Source: VAZQ01 sp963758945 (GTDB taxonomy: Bacteria; Pseudomonadota; Alphaproteobacteria; Rhizobiales; Xanthobacteraceae). Taken from it: a stretch of DNA of 64,000 bases. This document shows, piece by piece, positions 26,769 to 35,489 of this stretch. Position 1 is the stretch's first letter. Each line of letters begins with the position of its first letter. The position numbers and the translations under genes are program-made. Location: NCBI GenBank assembly GCA_963758945.1, contig CAVWXY010000010.1, forward strand, positions 372,001 through 436,000, read 5' to 3'. Below the pieces are notes generated by a model. It was not told the origin of the DNA. It saw only the letters and a list, made by a program, of their open reading frames with translations, and did not search any database.

Positions 26769-27643
26769 CTGGCCGCGGCCGCGCCGCGAACCTCGCCGGC
26801 GGCGCGCATCAGCCGTTCGATGGCCTCGACGGCCGCCGGCCCGCCGCAGTTCCACAACCGTGCGGGCAGCACGACCAGGCGGATACGGTCGGCGAGCACC
26901 GCCAGCACCGGATGGCGGAGAATCTCGGTCGCGAGCGCCGGCGGCCCATCGCGGCTCGCGCTCACGATCAGAATGTCGACTGCACTCGCCACCACCCTCT
27001 CCAGGGGTATCTGCCCGTAATTGTCGATCGCAAGCTCGGCGGCAACGTTGGTGAGCCCGGCCCGCGTCATGACCTCGTCGACCAGCGTCCCTTTTCCGAC
27101 GGTCGCGCCGTTGGGATTGAGCACCACTGCCCTCGGTCTTGGCGACCACGATGGCAAAGGCAGCGCGGCGAGGCTTGCGTCCATGGCGTCGACGACGCTC
27201 TCGCCCTTCTCCCGCTCGCCAATCAGCCCGGCGATGTCGCGGATCTGTTGCCGGACGTCCACCAGAGTTTTCGGCACGCCGACCTCCGCCAGGGGAGTGC
27301 CGGTTCGCTTGAGCATCGCCACCGCCGTCCGGGCCGTGTAGATGCCGGCGATGACCAGATCCGGCTGCAGCGGGATGATCTCTTCCGCGAGCCCGTGGTT
27401 GACCGGGATCGCGGCCGCCAGCTCCGCCACGTTCGAATTGCGCGGGTCGCGCGAGAGCCAGGTGACCGACGCGACGTTGCGCGGCTCGGCGAGCCGAAGG
27501 AGGAGCTCATCCACACACATGTTGAGGGAGACGATGCGTCTGGGCTTCCCGGGCGTATCGGCGGCGCCAAGGTGCGCGACCGCGGCCAGCATGGCCGCGA
27601 CAGCCGAGGTAAGCACGAGGAGAACCCGACCCGCCATCATCAT
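26765..27643 (-). CDS. Periplasmic binding protein of the FecBCD-type importer
   Basis: The 292-residue protein has a signal peptide (MMMAGRVLLVLTSAVAAMLA) and a TroA-like fold: RIVSLNMCVDELLLRLAEP near residue 36, the PDLVIAGIYTARTAVAML segment and the long connecting helix. The NMC-x2-LLL stretch is common in binding proteins for B12 or iron chelates. It would hand the ligand to the permease encoded directly downstream with a four-base overlap. The TonB receptor that should precede it (27650-28308) is a relic, so how the ligand crosses the outer membrane is unclear. Confidence 0.9.
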   Translation of the reverse strand: MMMAGRVLLVLTSAVAAMLAAVAHLGAADTPGKPRRIVSLNMCVDELLLRLAEPRNVASVTWLSRDPRNSNVAELAAAIPVNHGLAEEIIPLQPDLVIAGIYTARTAVAMLKRTGTPLAEVGVPKTLVDVRQQIRDIAGLIGEREKGESVVDAMDASLAALPLPSWSPRPRAVVLNPNGATVGKGTLVDEVMTRAGLTNVAAELAIDNYGQIPLERVVASAVDILIVSASRDGPPALATEILRHPVLAVLADRIRLVVLPARLWNCGGPAAVEAIERLMRAAGEVRGAAAAR

Positions 27644-27649
27644 GCACCG

Positions 27650-28308
27650 TTATCGACCGGCAACCCGGATCCCGCCGTAGATGCCGAACGCGGGGCGCTC
27701 GAACCCGTCGGGTTCTGATAGTGCTGGTTGAGCGTGTTGTCGATGCGGCCCAACACCGTGGTGCATTGGTTCACGGCGTCATTGGCCGCCGCATTGACCA
27801 GCGAATAGCCCGGCGCCGTCTGCACCGAAGAATTTATGCGTGATGAGAACCTTGACCTGGTTCGAATTGGTTTGGCGCATGAACACGGAGGTCTGACCGC
27901 AGGGCACACCGCTCTGCACGACGTTGAGGTAGGGAACGTTGGCGAGCGCGTATGGCACGGTGCGTCGCTGCTCGCGCTCGATATCCGCGGCGGTGATGAC
28001 AGTGACCGAGCTCGCGATATCGCGGGTCGGGGTCGGTATCGCAGTCGGGCTGTAGACGACCGGGGCGTTGGCCTCGGGAGCGGCGACGAGTGCCGGCGTA
28101 GTCGTACGCGGCGCGTGCTTGGAAGCGCAAGCTGCCGGGCGCGCGAGGGCGGTCGGGAGACGACAACCTCGGGAAGCTCGAGGTTCGGCGACGCGCTCTG
28201 CTGCGCGCGCGCAGGGGGCGGCGGAAGCAACAAACAGGCGAGAGCGATCGAAACGAGCAGGCAGCGGCGCGAGGCGGCACGATGTGCCGCAATGGCGGTG
28301 GAGAGCAT
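27650..28308 (-). pseudogene. TonB-dependent receptor relic with large internal deletion
   Basis: From ATG 28308 there is a signal peptide (MLSTAIAAHRAASRRCLLVS) and a start of a mature receptor (NLELPEVVVSRPPSR). In another frame follows a plug domain: RDIASSVTVITAADIEREQR, then PYLNVVQSGVPCGQTSVFMR and QTNSNQVKVLI. It then jumps directly to a receptor C-terminus: APGYSLVNAAANDAVNQC, IDNTLNQHYQNPTGF and YGGIRVAGR ending in TAA at 27650. The 20-odd beta-strands between are missing, and at least two frame changes are present. It is either a deletion relic or a collapsed assembly. It heads the metal-chelate uptake operon. Confidence 0.8.
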
Positions 28309-28463
28309 GATACGAGACCTCGGGAGAAATAGAGAGAACCGCAAGCAGCCGCATGTCCAACGTTCGTGCGTGCTGGACGACACTATGCAACCTTTCTAAA
28401 GTAAGGCAGTCGCCGGGTAACCGGCGCACCGAGGCAGGCCAACTGCATTCGATGGAGGACGCC

Positions 28464-29987
28464 ATGGGGTTCCTGACCGAGACAGAAATCGCCGAGCTGA
28501 CGCCGTCCGAGTTGTTGCCGCACGCGACTCCGATCCCGACGCAAATCGTGTCGAGCGATGAATACACGCCTCCTCCGCAGAGCGAGAAGCAAAGGGAGGT
28601 CGAGGCTCGGCTGCTCGCGATGGGCGACGAGCTTGGCAAGAAGCAAGGGCTCTCGCGCCGCGAGTTTTTCCAGACCGCCGCCGGCATGGCAACGGGCTTC
28701 GTGGCGCTCAACGATACGTTCGGAGCCGTGTTCGACGTAAGCCGCGCGGAGGCGGCCAGCCCGGCCATGGCCCAGGAGCGCGCCAACGCGCTCAAGGACC
28801 AGTTCATCATGGACATGCACACGCACTTCCTGCGCGACGACACGCGGATCCAGAACTTCGTCCGCTCGCGCGAGGCGGTGGGCAAGGCCGGCTGGAACCC
28901 GGCCCTTGTCGGCAAGCCGCAGACGCTCGAAGACCTCAAATTCAACAACTACTTCAAGGAGATCTATCTCGACAGCGACACCAAGATCGCGCTCATTTCG
29001 AGCTCGCCGTCGGAGATTCCACGCGACTGGTTCCTCACCAACGAGATGATGATCGAGGCGCGCGACAGGGTGAACAAGGAAGCAGGCGCGCGCCGCATGT
29101 TCGCGCACGCGATCTTCACGCCCGGCTGGGACGGCTGGCTCGAAAATCTCGAAGGCTCGCTGCAAAGGAAGCCGGAATCGATCAAGGGCTACACCGTCGG
29201 AGACAACACCAACAAGGACCAGGCCAAACATCCCTGGCGCATGGACGACGAGAAGGTCACCTACAAGGCCTACGAGCTGTGCGTGAAATACGGCATCAAG
29301 AACGTTTGCGTGCACAAGGGCCTGTTCCCGCAGGCGACGGCCGAACGCTGGCCGCATCTTCTGGCCTATGCCAAGGTCGACGACGTGGGCAAGGCCGCAA
29401 AGGATTGGCCGCAGCTCAATTTCGTCATCTATCACGGCGGCTACCGGCACGCCGCCGGCGGCCGCGCCGAGGACGGCTGGAACGAGTTCGCGCGGACCGG
29501 ACGGGTGTCGTGGGTCAGCGACCTCGCCGAGATTCCCGAGAAGTACGGCGTCACCAACGTCTACGCCGACGTCGGGCAGCTGTTCGCCCAGAGCGTCGTC
29601 GCCGAGCCCCGGCTCGGCGCCGCGCTCATGGGGATCATGGGCAAGGGCCTGGGCTACGACCGCATCGTATGGGGGACCGACGCGGTGTGGACGGGTTCGC
29701 CGCAATGGCAGATCGAGTCGTTGCGCCGCCTCGAGATTCCCGAGGACATGCAGACCAAATATGGCTTCAAGCCGGTCGGGCCGGCCGACGGCCCGATCAA
29801 GACCGCGATCTTCGGCGGCACCAACGCCAAGCTCTACAATTTCGACATCGGCAAGCGCAGCGATCTCGGCCCGAACAGAGACCGCTTCGCCCGCATGAGG
29901 GAGGAATACGAGAAGCAGGGGCCCGCGCGTTCGAATCTGCGCTACGGTTACGTGCGCGGCCCAGTCGATTGGTCCGCTTTCTCGTAA
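28464..29987 (+). CDS. Amidohydrolase-2 family metal-dependent hydrolase with RR motif
   Basis: The 507-residue protein is a TIM-barrel amidohydrolase: FIMDMHTHFLRDDTR near residue 115, a late FVIYHGGYRH and WGTDAVWTGSPQWQIES near the end, giving the metal-ligand pattern DxHxH...H...D. A twin-arginine-like segment SRREFFQTAAGMATGFVA is at residues 64-82, unusually far from the start. GGAGG precedes ATG 28464. Family members are decarboxylases or hydrolases of aromatic and lactone compounds, mostly unknown. It is divergent from the receptor relic, so a shared promoter region lies at 28309-28463. Export by Tat is uncertain because of the 60-residue leader. Confidence 0.85.
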   Translation: MGFLTETEIAELTPSELLPHATPIPTQIVSSDEYTPPPQSEKQREVEARLLAMGDELGKKQGLSRREFFQTAAGMATGFVALNDTFGAVFDVSRAEAASPAMAQERANALKDQFIMDMHTHFLRDDTRIQNFVRSREAVGKAGWNPALVGKPQTLEDLKFNNYFKEIYLDSDTKIALISSSPSEIPRDWFLTNEMMIEARDRVNKEAGARRMFAHAIFTPGWDGWLENLEGSLQRKPESIKGYTVGDNTNKDQAKHPWRMDDEKVTYKAYELCVKYGIKNVCVHKGLFPQATAERWPHLLAYAKVDDVGKAAKDWPQLNFVIYHGGYRHAAGGRAEDGWNEFARTGRVSWVSDLAEIPEKYGVTNVYADVGQLFAQSVVAEPRLGAALMGIMGKGLGYDRIVWGTDAVWTGSPQWQIESLRRLEIPEDMQTKYGFKPVGPADGPIKTAIFGGTNAKLYNFDIGKRSDLGPNRDRFARMREEYEKQGPARSNLRYGYVRGPVDWSAFS

Positions 29988-30180
29988 CAACCGCCATGAG
30001 GCCTAGCGCTGAGAGACCTGGAGTGCGCTCACGCTCGTCTTCGCCCGCAAGAGGCGCGTGAGTGCCCCACGCACGCGCTTTGGCGCGATCCGGGCGGCGC
30101 GGTGCGTGACGAAACCCGACGTCGCGATTTATCCGGGCCCCACCCGGCCGCCGGCGTTGCGGGCGGTCGCAGCGCAGAAG

Positions 30181-30513
30181 CTATCCCTTCGTCGCCGGCT
30201 CGGTCTCCGCCATGAGCCAGGCGAGATAGCCCTTGTCGACGCTTTCGAGCGGCATCACCAGGATCGCCGGCGTGGTATAGCTGTGCATCTCCTTCACCGC
30301 AGCGCCGACGCGCTCGGCGAGTGTGCTGCGGGTCTTGACGATCATCACCGCTTCCTCCCCGCGTTCGACCGCGCCTTGCCACCAGTAGTGCGAGATCATG
30401 CCCGGGAAGATGTTGACGCAGGCGCACAGCCGGCGCTCGACCAGCACGCGGCCGGCCTGCTCCGCCTCGACAACCGAGGGATAGGTAATATAGACGAAGA
30501 CCGCGCGCTCCAT
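30181..30513 (-). CDS. cutA: Divalent cation tolerance protein CutA
   Basis: The 110-residue protein has the CutA trimer fold signature: VFVYITYPSVVEAEQAGRVL, LCACVNIFPGMISHYWWQG (Cys in RRLCACVN) and KEMHSYTTPAILVMPLESVD near residue 80, ending YLAWLMAET. Members are linked to copper and divalent-metal tolerance, although the molecular role is unsettled. It starts at ATG 30513 and is divergent from nadK with only 32 bases between start codons. Length is standard. Confidence 0.93.
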   Translation of the reverse strand: MERAVFVYITYPSVVEAEQAGRVLVERRLCACVNIFPGMISHYWWQGAVERGEEAVMIVKTRSTLAERVGAAVKEMHSYTTPAILVMPLESVDKGYLAWLMAETEPATKG

Positions 30514-30545
30514 GTTCACCCGCCTCGCCGGCCGATCATGCATCG

Positions 30546-31340
30546 ATGTTTCAGTCCATGAGCCCCGCGAACGCGAGCTTCGAGCGGATAGCCTTCGTCG
30601 CCAGCCCCATCCCGGAGGCGCAGGAGGCGCTCGAACGGCTTGCCGCCAGTTACGGCAACGTTCCCCCGCGGACCGCCGACGTCATCGTGGCGCTCGGTGG
30701 CGACGGGCTCATGCTGCAGACCCTGCACCGGTTCATGAAGACGGGCAAGCCGATCTACGGCATGCACCGCGGGACCGTCGGATTTCTCATGAACGAATAT
30801 GTTCAGGACGGCCTGCCGAAGCGCCTCGCCAAGGCCCAGGTCACCGTGATCCATCCGCTGCTGATGCGCGCGCAAAATGAGGACGGCGACACATTCGAGT
30901 TCCACGCCTTCAACGACGTCTTCCTCTATCGCCAGACCTATCAGGCGGCGCGGCTGCGCATCCTCGTCGACGAGGAGGAGCGCCTTCCCGAACTGGTGGC
31001 GGACGGCGTGCTGGTCGCGACGCCCGCCGGATCGACCGCCTACAATCTTTCCGTTCAGGGTCCGATCATCCCGATCCGCGCGCCGCTGATGGCGCTGACC
31101 CCGATCAGCCCGTTCCGGCCGCGGCGTTGGCGCGGCGCGCTCCTGCCCGATACCGCGCACGTGCGCGTCGTCGTGCTGGAACCGGACAAGCGGCCGGTCG
31201 CGGCCGTCGCCGACCACGACGAGGTGCGCTCGGTCTGCTCGGTCGACATCGTCATGGACCACGGCATCTCCATGCAGATGCTGTTCGATCCGGGCCACAG
31301 CCTCGACGAGCGCATCCTGCGGGAGCAGTTCGGCTATTGA
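30546..31340 (+). CDS. nadK: NAD kinase
   Basis: The 264-residue enzyme has the family hallmarks: VIVALGGDGLMLQTLHRFM (GGDG, residues 51-54), YGMHRGTVGFLMNEY, the HAFNDVFLYRQ segment containing the NE/D motif, and ADGVLVATPAGSTAYNLSVQGPI, cut here by reading in two parts (VATPAGSTAYNLS). NadK phosphorylates NAD to NADP using ATP or polyphosphate. Length and motifs are complete. The start is the first ATG of the frame, but no good ribosome-binding site is visible; the alternative at residue 5 is possible. Confidence 0.95.
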   Translation: MFQSMSPANASFERIAFVASPIPEAQEALERLAASYGNVPPRTADVIVALGGDGLMLQTLHRFMKTGKPIYGMHRGTVGFLMNEYVQDGLPKRLAKAQVTVIHPLLMRAQNEDGDTFEFHAFNDVFLYRQTYQAARLRILVDEEERLPELVADGVLVATPAGSTAYNLSVQGPIIPIRAPLMALTPISPFRPRRWRGALLPDTAHVRVVVLEPDKRPVAAVADHDEVRSVCSVDIVMDHGISMQMLFDPGHSLDERILREQFGY

Positions 31341-31520
31341 CTTGCGGCGCCACGTTGCGCGCGTGCCGCGGTCCGGGCGATCTTGCCCGGCCGACGACGA
31401 ACGCCCTACCGCGGGTGATGGTCGACAGCCCATCGCGCCCGCGCAATAATGCCGGCCAGTCGATCCGTGGCGCGGGATCGGCATTGCATCCGCGCCGATC
31501 GCACGACGGCAGGGCGACAG

Positions 31521-31832
31521 ATGTTCTCCAAGCTCAAGGCGGCGTGGGCCCGTCTCGCGGGCGCGCAGGAAGCCGGCGAGGCCGACGCGTCGGCCGCGCC
31601 CGCGGTCGAATACAAGGGCTACCGCATTCGGCCGACCCCGTTTCGCGCCGACGGCCACTATCAGACCGCCGGCACCATCGAGAAGGACACTCCCGAAGGC
31701 GTCAGGGAGCACCGGTTCATTCGCGCCGATACCCATCACAGCAAGGAGGACGCGGTGGCCTTCGCGGTGTCCAAGGCCAAGCAGATCATCGACCTGCAAG
31801 GCGACCGCATGTTCGTGTCGCCGAACGGCTGA
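31521..31832 (+). CDS. HlyU-family protein
   Basis: From ATG 31521 the 103-residue product starts MFSKLKAAWARLAGAQEAGE. Its core (AVEYKGYRIRPTPFRADGHY, QTAGTIEKDTPEGVREHRFI, DAVAFAVSKAKQIIDLQGDR) matches the HlyU domain of pfam10115, named after a Vibrio haemolysin activator. In alphaproteobacteria such proteins are small, soluble and of unknown role, and DNA binding is doubtful. An upstream frame extension to 31449 is probably not translated. It is 180 bases after nadK and converges on the Rieske oxygenase. Confidence 0.82.
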   Translation: MFSKLKAAWARLAGAQEAGEADASAAPAVEYKGYRIRPTPFRADGHYQTAGTIEKDTPEGVREHRFIRADTHHSKEDAVAFAVSKAKQIIDLQGDRMFVSPNG

Positions 31833-31845
31833 CTGCCCACGTTCG

Positions 31846-32949
31846 CTATTGCATCTGCTCGTCGCGGATCAGTCTTTGCAGGATCTGCTTGTATCGGACC
31901 GGCCCGACGTCGATCGCGAGGATGACCGGGTTCACGGGCGTCAGCGCGGCGTCGATGATCTGCTGCTGCGCCTCGATCACCGGCGCATCCTGCTCCTCGA
32001 ACGCGAAGCGGCGGGTCGTCGCGATCTTGTCCTGGATCTGGGCGTTCAACCGGTCGTTCGCAGTCAGGACGTTGAATCTGACCGCAGTGAAGAAGTAGTG
32101 CGTCGTCTTGTCGCTCTCCGGTGTGAGCAAGTGGATGGCGTGATAGCCGGTACCGCTTTCGGGGAGCGCCCCAGGCGGACAGATTCCCGTCAAAAGGCGC
32201 AAATTGCTGGGGGGCATCCAGCGCATGCGCGTGAACTTGTCGACGCGCTCGGGACCCGACGGCATGAGAATGGCGAACAATCCCGGAGCAATGGCATTGC
32301 TTGCGTGGCGCCCGACCACCACGTCCTGGCCGTCCTGTTCGACCGAGATCTCGGATTCGACGGTGTCCGAATTGCCGAGAATTCCGTCGTGTAGATAGGA
32401 CGTGTGGCTCAAATCGAGCAGATTGTCGATGATAAGTTCATAGTTCGCACGAATCGTGATGCGGTCGCGCTTGGTCGCATGCTGCTCGGGAACGTTGTCG
32501 AGCACGCTGAAGTCCGGAACCTTGGCGAGATCCGCAGGGCGTTCGCCCATCCAAATCCAGATCGCTTTGTGCTTCTCCGTCACCGGATAGCCGCGCACGC
32601 GGGCGCGGGGGGGAATGTTCTTCGTCCCATGCGGATTGAGGACGCAAGCTCCGGTCGGATCGAATTCCAGCCCATGGTACGGACACTGCACGCGATCGCC
32701 CTCGACGATCTTTCCCATGTGCAGGGGCGCGAACCGGTGCGGACAGCGGTCCTCCAGCGCGGCGACGTTGCCATCCGACTTGCGGTATAGAACGATCGGC
32801 TCTTTCAGGATCGTGCGGGCCAGCAATTGATCCTCGGCGAGGTCATCGGACCAGGCGGCGACGTACCACGCGTTGCGCAGATACGTCCCGCTCACCATCT
32901 TCTTCTTGCTCTCGAGAAGCTCCGTCTCGAGCCCCGTTGCGCGCGTCAT
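31846..32949 (-). CDS. Rieske non-heme iron oxygenase, VanA-like
   Basis: The 367-residue protein has a Rieske domain with CPH (Cys69, His71) and CPYH (Cys89, His92) ligands for the 2Fe-2S cluster, and a catalytic iron site NLLDLSHTSYLHDG (His182, His187). Spacing and length match the vanillate O-demethylase/PobA-type group that demethylates or hydroxylates aromatic acids. The start at ATG 32949 has GGAGAG at good distance. A reductase subunit is not visible nearby, so an unlinked ferredoxin reductase would be needed. Substrate unknown. Confidence 0.9.
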   Translation of the reverse strand: MTRATGLETELLESKKKMVSGTYLRNAWYVAAWSDDLAEDQLLARTILKEPIVLYRKSDGNVAALEDRCPHRFAPLHMGKIVEGDRVQCPYHGLEFDPTGACVLNPHGTKNIPPRARVRGYPVTEKHKAIWIWMGERPADLAKVPDFSVLDNVPEQHATKRDRITIRANYELIIDNLLDLSHTSYLHDGILGNSDTVESEISVEQDGQDVVVGRHASNAIAPGLFAILMPSGPERVDKFTRMRWMPPSNLRLLTGICPPGALPESGTGYHAIHLLTPESDKTTHYFFTAVRFNVLTANDRLNAQIQDKIATTRRFAFEEQDAPVIEAQQQIIDAALTPVNPVILAIDVGPVRYKQILQRLIRDEQMQ

Positions 32950-33353
32950 CGCGTGCTCTCCATTGCCAATCGACCTTGCAACCGAGCGGAACGCTTGCTC
33001 GCGGTGCGGCGTCGCGGCCTGCCGTCCGCGCCGACGCTGCGGCCGGATTATCTTTCCAGGGATCCTCGGCGGTCAAGGCGAGGATCCCGCCGCCGCCATG
33101 CGGAGCGCGCTCGGCTGCCCGACACGGTGGGAGACGACGTGCAACCGGTCCGTCGGGTCGTCGGCTTTCGCGCCAGCGGATCGTCGGAGATCGTGGCTCG
33201 CTTGTTGAGCGAGTGGCTGCAAGCCCCGGGGGCAGGATTCACGGGCGGCGCGATGGCCGGATTCCGCGGCGACAAATTCGGCAGTTGACCGCCGCTCGCG
33301 GCAAGCGCCATGGTGCGGCTCGCCCCGGCGCCGCATCCCCTGGGAGGAAGGCC
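32950..33353. other. 404-base gap, promoter side of two genes
   Basis: Between the Rieske oxygenase (minus) and the MaoC-type gene (plus). It holds no full gene. A short Bug-like protein remnant, listed separately, is in its right half. No terminator or operator stands out. Confidence 0.5.
33130..33288 (+). pseudogene. Possible Bug/TctC-family fragment
   Basis: The plus frame here reads VQPVRRVVGFRASGSSEIVA and then RLLSEWLQAPG. This resembles the N-terminus of mature Bug proteins (PVRIVVGFAAGG-x-DIIARL). It lacks a signal peptide and the other 270 residues, and ends at TGA 33288. It is probably a remnant left by deletion, but a short match like this may also be chance. Confidence 0.35.
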
Positions 33354-33842
33354 ATGGCTCAAGACACCGCGATCCGCCGCCACGAACGCGGCGGCGTCTA
33401 TTTCGATGATTTCGTGGTCGGTCACCTCTACGAGCATCCGCTCAGGCGCACCGTCACGCAGATGGACAACATGCTGTTCTCCAACATGACGCTGAACCCG
33501 CAGCCGCTGCACATCGATCGGCATTTCTGCGAGCAGGAAACCGAATGGGGCCAGCCGCTGATGAATTCGCTGTTCACGCTTGGCCTGATGATCGGCATCA
33601 TGGTCAACGACCTTTCCGTCGGCACCACCATCGCCAATCTCGGCATGACCGAGGTGAAGTTCCCGCACCCGCTGTTCGAGGGCGATACCGTGCGCTGCAC
33701 GACCGAGGTCATCAGCAAGCGCAAATCGACGTCGCGACCGGGCGCCGGCATCATCGAGTTCCACCACCGCGCCTACAATCAGGACAACAAGCTGGTGGCG
33801 GAATGCCGCCGCCAGGTCTTCATGCGCATGCGGCCGCGCTGA
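33354..33842 (+). CDS. MaoC-like hotdog-fold dehydratase
   Basis: The 162-residue protein matches MaoC-type enoyl-CoA hydratases: FVVGHLYEHPLRRTVTQMDN, NPQPLHIDRHFCEQETEWGQ (the Asp/His catalytic region, D-x-H) and MVNDLSVGTTIANLGMTEVK. A GGGAGGAAGG site precedes ATG 33354. Its stop codon overlaps the start of the downstream CitE-like lyase (TGATG at 33840), so the two are translationally coupled. The pair recalls mesaconyl-CoA hydratase plus beta-methylmalyl-CoA lyase, but a single pair is not enough to claim a pathway. It probably hydrates a branched unsaturated acyl-CoA that the lyase then cleaves. Confidence 0.87.
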   Translation: MAQDTAIRRHERGGVYFDDFVVGHLYEHPLRRTVTQMDNMLFSNMTLNPQPLHIDRHFCEQETEWGQPLMNSLFTLGLMIGIMVNDLSVGTTIANLGMTEVKFPHPLFEGDTVRCTTEVISKRKSTSRPGAGIIEFHHRAYNQDNKLVAECRRQVFMRMRPR

Positions 33843-34724
33843 TGCGCTCGCTGCTCTTCGTCCCCGGCGACGGCGGCCGGAAGCTCGACCGGGCGATGGC
33901 GAGCGGCGCTGACGCGGTGATCGTCGACCTCGAGGACTCGATCGCGCCGGAAAACAAGGCCGCCGCCCGCCGCAGCGCAGCGGATTTCATCAAGGATGCC
34001 GTCGAAGCCGCGGACCGCCCGCGCCTGCTGGTCCGCGTCAACGGATTTGCCACCGGCCTCACCGATGCCGATCTCAACGCCGTGGTACCCGCGCGCCCGG
34101 ACGCCATCATGCTGCCCAAGGCCGAAGGCGGTGCGGGCATCCTTCATGCCGACGCCAAGATTTCGGCCTGCGAGGCGATCGCTGGCCTCTCCGAGGGTCA
34201 CATCAAGATCGTCGCGATCGCGACCGAAACGGCGACCGCGCTGTTTCTCGCCGGCACCTACGGCGGCGCAAGCGCCCGCCTCGCGGGGCTTACCTGGGGC
34301 GCCGAGGACCTCTCGGCCGAGCTCGGCGCGGAGTTCGAACCGCGACCCCGACGGCCGCTTCCTCGATCCCTATCGGCTGGCGCGCGCGCTCTGTCTCGCG
34401 GGCGCTGCGGCAGCGCAGGTGCCGGCGATCGACACCGTCACCGTCGACTTTCGCAATCTCGACGCCCTGCGCCGCGAAAGCGAGGACGCTCGTCGCGACG
34501 GCTTCAGCGGCAAGATGGCGATCCATCCGGCGCAGGTCGCAGTGATCAATGAGGTGTTCACGCCGACACCGGCAGCGATCGCCACCGCGCGCGCGGTCGT
34601 CGCGGCGTTCGAGGCCAGTCCCGGCAAGGGCACGGTCGGCATCGAGGGGGTCATGTACGATCGCCCGCACCTCGAGCGCGCACGCCGCTTGCTCGCGCGC
34701 ACGACGGCGTCGGGACTCGGTTAG
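33842..34724 (+). CDS. HpcH/HpaI, CitE-like CoA-ester lyase, frameshifted
   Basis: The N-terminal part MRSLLFVPGDGGRKLDRAMA, VIVDLEDSIAPENKAAAR, LVRVNGFATGLTDADLNAVV and IMLPKAEGG is typical of the CitE/malyl-CoA lyase family, with Glu/Asp magnesium ligands. At 34334-34335 one extra T (GAGTTCGAAC) shifts the frame. Without it the sequence continues SNRDPDGRFLDPYRLARAL and ends GFSGKMAIHPAQVAVINEVF plus tail at 34724, 293 residues. The lyase cleaves a 3-hydroxyacyl-CoA such as malyl- or methylmalyl-CoA. It overlaps the MaoC gene, which suggests sequential reactions. The frameshift is likely an error. Confidence 0.87.
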
Positions 34725-34811
34725 ATCAGCCCTCATGAAAGTGAGGCAGGCGGGCAACGACGCGCAACGGCGTGCGCGCCTCGAATGTGCTGACTTGTGC
34801 CTTCGCCCACC

Positions 34812-35276
34812 CTACTCTTTCCGATCCCCGTAGACGGCCTTCGGATCGAATATCCGCTCGCCGTCGCGGAACTCGAGCGTCACCGTGCCGCCTTTGCCCA
34901 GCGGCACCACCCGGTAGAAGCAGGAGCGCCGGCCGGTGTGGCAGGCCCCCGCCCCTTCCTGCTCAACCTTGATCCAGACCGCGTCCTGATCGCAGTCGAT
35001 GCGCATCTCGACCACGTGCTGCACGTGCCCCGAGGTCTCGCCCTTGCGCCAGAGGGCTCGCCGCGAACGGCTGAAATACCAAGCCTCCCCGGTGGCGATG
35101 GTCTTTTGCAGCGCCTGCGCATCCATGTGCGCGACCATCAGCACGTCACCCGATCGCGCATCGGTCACCACGCAGGTGACGAGCCCATCGGCGCCGAACC
35201 TGGGCGCAAAGGCGCGGCCCTCCTCGATCTCCTCGGTCGAGCCGGGTTTGGCGAAGATCGGAGGCGCGTCGGGCAT
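34812..35276 (-). CDS. hisI: Phosphoribosyl-AMP cyclohydrolase
   Basis: ATG 35276 opens a 154-residue protein with the HisI hallmarks: VLMVAHMDAQALQKTIATGE, YFSRSRRALWRKGETSGHVQ, DCDQDAVWIKVEQEG and ACHTGRRSCFYRV, containing the conserved metal-binding Asp and Cys residues. It opens the purine ring of phosphoribosyl-AMP in the third step of histidine synthesis. It is separate from hisE, as in other alphaproteobacteria. It lies downstream of folE on the same strand, separated by two palindromes. Confidence 0.95.
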   Translation of the reverse strand: MPDAPPIFAKPGSTEEIEEGRAFAPRFGADGLVTCVVTDARSGDVLMVAHMDAQALQKTIATGEAWYFSRSRRALWRKGETSGHVQHVVEMRIDCDQDAVWIKVEQEGAGACHTGRRSCFYRVVPLGKGGTVTLEFRDGERIFDPKAVYGDRKE

Positions 35277-35312
35277 GGTGCCTCGCTCGTCACACCCGTC
35301 ATCCCCGCGCAT

Positions 35313-35375
35313 CCGATCTCGGGCCTGCCCGAGATCGGCTCTTTGAGTGCCCATGTCGGCTATGGCCGACATGGG
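35313..35375. repeat. Two adjacent palindromes between folE and hisI
   Basis: CCGATCTCGGGC pairs with GCCCGAGATCGG (12-base arms, two-base spacer, 35313-35338). CCCATGTCGGC pairs with GCCGACATGGG (11-base arms, loop TATG, 35350-35375). They lie in the folE-hisI gap. A related hairpin with the same GCCGATCTC core is at 48263, so this is probably a dispersed palindromic repeat family rather than a gene-specific terminator. Confidence 0.8.
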
Positions 35376-35489
35376 TTAGGGACCCATATTCCAGAGACCG
35401 CGGTGTGGCACGATCGGTCCCCGCTTTCGCGGGGACGACAACAGAGTGAAATCCCCAGGAAGACGACACGAATGTGAGCGGTCGATCTC

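Noticed and set aside
28309..28463. Cobalamin riboswitch upstream of the receptor relic
   Set aside because: The conserved B12-box sequence is not present; only a short GC hairpin near 28410.
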